A program made the translations under genes and the position numbers. A stretch of DNA of 64,000 bases, taken from NCBI RefSeq assembly GCF_028553805.1, contig NZ_CP067140.1, positions 4,222,001 to 4,286,000 of the forward strand. Direction: 5' to 3'. This document shows positions 61,996-64,000 of the stretch, piece by piece. How positions within the stretch are numbered: the stretch's first letter is position 1; each line of letters opens with the position of its first letter. The DNA is from Paracoccus saliphilus. Lineage in GTDB: Bacteria > Pseudomonadota > Alphaproteobacteria > Rhodobacterales > Rhodobacteraceae. The notes under the pieces are model-generated. The model had not been told where the DNA came from. It saw only the letters and a list, made by a program, of their open reading frames with translations, and ran no database searches.

Positions 61996-62159
61996 ATGTT
62001 CACCCTTCCCGTTCTTGGCGGGATAGTCCAGCCGCCATCGATTATCGGCACAAGGCCCATGCCACCCCCCACATGCTGTCTCCGCGGTGGCCGTATTGAT
62101 TGGTCCAGGGCATTGTTGAGCGCCCGAGCGCCGCCTATATTGTTATCAGGGAGGCGAAA

Positions 62160-63617
62160 GTGCCACATTTCAAGCGGCTGCGTCGCCTCGTTGCGGCCAT
62201 TGCCGTCTTGATGATGGCTGCATTCCCCGTGGCGGCGCAAGAGACTGACGAAACCGACGCCCGTTCCATAGTGCTCATGTCTGCGATCGAGGGTCCCATC
62301 GGACCGGCGACGGTCAAGCATATCAACCGTGTCATCGGCCTCGCCGAGGAACGGGCGGCGGCGGCTGTGGTCTTGCGGCTGAATACGCCCGGTGGCCTGG
62401 CGGATGCGATGCGCGAGATCATTTCAGAGATTCTCGCTTCGGATGTTCCCGTGATCGGCTATGTCGCGCCTTCCGGCGCGCATGCCGCCAGCGCGGGAAC
62501 CTATATTCTCTATGCGACACATGTGGCCGCAATGGCCCCAGGAACCAATTTGGGGGCTGCCACCCCCGTGCAGATTGGTGGGATGCCGGAAGGTTTTCCC
62601 GGCTCTTCTCCTGAGGAAGAAACCGACCCGGACGACGGGCAGAAAGGTGACGGCACATCCGAAGAAAAGACTTCAGAACAAGAGAGCGACGGCCTGAAAC
62701 CGCAGGACGCCATGACCGCCAAGGCCACGAATGACGCTGTGGCCCTGATCCGCAGCCTGGCCGAGATGCATGATCGCAACGCCGATTGGGCCGAACGCGC
62801 CGTGCGGGAAGCCGCCAGCCTTTCGGCAAACGCAGCGCTTGAAATGGATGTGATCGATCTCGTGGCAAGAGATGTGGAAGAGCTTCTTGCCGCAGCGGAT
62901 GGGCGAAGGGTCGAGGTCGCCGGCGCAGCGCAGGTTCTGAATATTGCGGATTTGCCCGTGGAAACCATCGAGATGGATAGCATCACCCGCATCCTGAGCA
63001 TCCTGTCCAATCCAAACGTGGCGCTGATCCTGATGATGATCGGGATCTATGGGCTGATCTTCGAATTCTGGAATCCCGGTGCCGTGGTTCCTGGCGTCGT
63101 CGGGGCAATCAGCCTGACGCTCGGGCTCTATGCGCTCAATCAACTGCCGCTCGATTATGCCGGGCTGGCGCTTATCGGGCTAGGCATTGCCTTCATGGTG
63201 GTGGAGGCGCTGACGCCGACCTTCGGCATCCTCGGTTTTGGCGGGCTGGCCGCCTTCGTTCTGGGGGCGTCCATGCTGATCGACACGGATGAGCCCGCCT
63301 ATCAGATCTCATGGTGGATGATCGGCACCATGGCCGCGGTCAGCGGCGCTGTTCTCGTACTGCTTCTGGGCTTCACCCTGCGCTCTTATAGAGGCGTGCC
63401 GGTGGTCAGCGGCCGGATGCGGATGCTCAACAGTCCGGCCAGTGTCCAGGAATGGTCCGGCGGGGAAGGTTTCGTCTGGGCCGATGGTGAACGCTGGCAT
63501 GCGGAGGGTGCCACGGGTCTGACACCCGGTCAGACGGTTCGCGTGCGTAAGGTCACGGGCCTTACGCTCATCGTCGAAGCCGACCCGGGCGCAGGAGCGC
63601 CGGAAAGGAAAGGTTAA
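62160..63617 (+). CDS. NfeD-family membrane serine protease
   Basis: A 485-aa protein with a signal peptide ([18 protein letters not shown]). A ClpP-like protease domain has catalytic Ser in [14 protein letters not shown] and probable Lys in [15 protein letters not shown], interrupted by an acidic linker ([13 protein letters not shown]). Four to five membrane helices follow, and a C-terminal OB-fold NfeD domain (SSRTV-type end [19 protein letters not shown]). The start is GTG at 62160, with GGGAGG 5 bp upstream. It is coupled to a slipin gene two bases later, the standard NfeD/stomatin pairing in membrane quality control. Confidence 0.92.
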   Translation: MPHFKRLRRLVAAIAVLMMAAFPVAAQETDETDARSIVLMSAIEGPIGPATVKHINRVIGLAEERAAAAVVLRLNTPGGLADAMREIISEILASDVPVIGYVAPSGAHAASAGTYILYATHVAAMAPGTNLGAATPVQIGGMPEGFPGSSPEEETDPDDGQKGDGTSEEKTSEQESDGLKPQDAMTAKATNDAVALIRSLAEMHDRNADWAERAVREAASLSANAALEMDVIDLVARDVEELLAAADGRRVEVAGAAQVLNIADLPVETIEMDSITRILSILSNPNVALILMMIGIYGLIFEFWNPGAVVPGVVGAISLTLGLYALNQLPLDYAGLALIGLGIAFMVVEALTPTFGILGFGGLAAFVLGASMLIDTDEPAYQISWWMIGTMAAVSGAVLVLLLGFTLRSYRGVPVVSGRMRMLNSPASVQEWSGGEGFVWADGERWHAEGATGLTPGQTVRVRKVTGLTLIVEADPGAGAPERKG

Positions 63618-63619
63618 TC

Positions 63620-64000
63620 ATGCAAATCGATATATTTGACTGGATATTCCAGTTCGTCGCCATCGTGCTGGTGGCCCTTGTCCTCTACCACGCCATATAT
63701 ATCTTTCGCGAATACGAGCGCGGCGTGATCTTTACATTGGGGCGTTTCACACGGATCGGCGGGCCGGGCCTCGTGTTCCTGATCCCCTTCGTTCAGCAGG
63801 TCGTGCGAACCGATCTGCGAATGTTTGTCGAGGATGTGCCAAGCCAGGACGTGATCAGCCGCGACAATGTCTCGGTCAAGGTCAACGCGGTGATCTATTT
63901 CCGGATCGTCGATCCGCAACGCGCCATCATCAATGTCGCCGATTTCGCGGCCGCGATCAGCCAGTTGGCGCAAACCACACTGCGTTCGGTCCTGGGTAAA
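63620..64000 (+). CDS. Slipin/stomatin-family (SPFH) protein, partial
   Basis: The first 127 residues of a protein cut by the window end. It has an N-terminal hydrophobic anchor (about residues 8-28) and the start of the SPFH/band-7 domain ([28 protein letters not shown] and [31 protein letters not shown] in outline). It begins 2 bp after the NfeD gene; AAAGGAAAGG provides the ribosome site. Slipins form membrane oligomers and partner NfeD proteases. Confidence 0.92.
   Translation, partial: MQIDIFDWIFQFVAIVLVALVLYHAIYIFREYERGVIFTLGRFTRIGGPGLVFLIPFVQQVVRTDLRMFVEDVPSQDVISRDNVSVKVNAVIYFRIVDPQRAIINVADFAAAISQLAQTTLRSVLGK

Noticed and set aside
1..64000. Mobile element, prophage, CRISPR or tRNA/rRNA content
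   Set aside because: No transposase, integrase, repeat-spacer array or recognisable structural RNA gene was seen on either strand, although short tRNA genes can be missed by eye.

Overview
The window looks like a chromosomal segment of a methylotrophic alphaproteobacterium, most likely a Rhodobacterales/Paracoccaceae member (Paracoccus-like or a close roseobacter relative). The base composition is GC-rich. Genes are tightly packed with 1-15 bp overlaps. The content joins methylated-amine breakdown to a nearly complete serine cycle. I see no rRNA, tRNA, CRISPR array, insertion sequence or prophage. Both edges cut a gene: an OFA-family transporter at the left and a slipin at the right.

Layout. 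1-3.3 kb: end of an oxalate/formate-type MFS carrier, a tungstate-type ABC permease and ATPase without a binding protein, and a group II truncated globin. 3.5-8.0 kb: a plus-strand operon of three or four very small membrane or leader-like proteins, an APC-family permease, two unknown membrane-associated proteins and a nitronate monooxygenase-like flavoenzyme. 8.0-19.5 kb: the serine cycle. A minus-strand operon (sga, mtkA, mtkB, hprA, ppc, glyA) diverges from a plus-strand unit (a LuxR-type regulator with a degenerate receiver, then mcl and gckA), with strong candidate operators between and within the units. 19.5-28.7 kb: a catabolic cluster with an Opp-type ABC importer, an amidohydrolase, a SelA-like PLP enzyme and a RidA protein, divergent from an IclR regulator. 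28.7-39.8 kb: a long minus-strand methylated-amine block: tmm, tdm, a GcvT-like enzyme, dmmC, dmmB, dmmA, an SSS symporter with a 46-aa partner, and an Amt-like protein lacking both pore histidines. 40-42 kb: a cytoplasmic binding-protein-fold sensor and a GntR regulator. 42-44 kb: purU and folD. 44-50 kb: a GlxA-type AraC regulator, a type III glutamine synthetase-like enzyme, glxD/C/B and an XRE-cupin regulator. 50.7-58.1 kb: exopolysaccharide or surface-glycan genes. 58.3-64 kb: an orphan PotD-like binding protein, an unusual ClC, an FAH-family hydrolase, and an NfeD protease with a slipin.

How it fits together (inference from family knowledge). Tmm oxidises trimethylamine to TMAO, Tdm cleaves TMAO to dimethylamine plus formaldehyde, and DmmABC demethylates dimethylamine to methylamine. 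The GcvT-like enzyme and the GcvT domain of Tdm put the C1 unit on tetrahydrofolate. FolD and PurU oxidise it to formate, while GlyA feeds methylene-THF into the serine cycle. The glutamine synthetase-like enzyme and GlxBCD resemble the gamma-glutamylmethylamide / N-methylglutamate branch (GmaS, MgsABC), but the N-methylglutamate dehydrogenase genes are not in the window. A tungstate importer suits a methylotroph relying on W/Mo formate dehydrogenase.

The parts that look least described are the small-protein-associated APC permease operon, the twin-His-less Amt paired with an SSS symporter and small subunit, the cytoplasmic ligand-binding protein divergent from tmm, and the amidohydrolase/SelA-like/RidA catabolic cluster.
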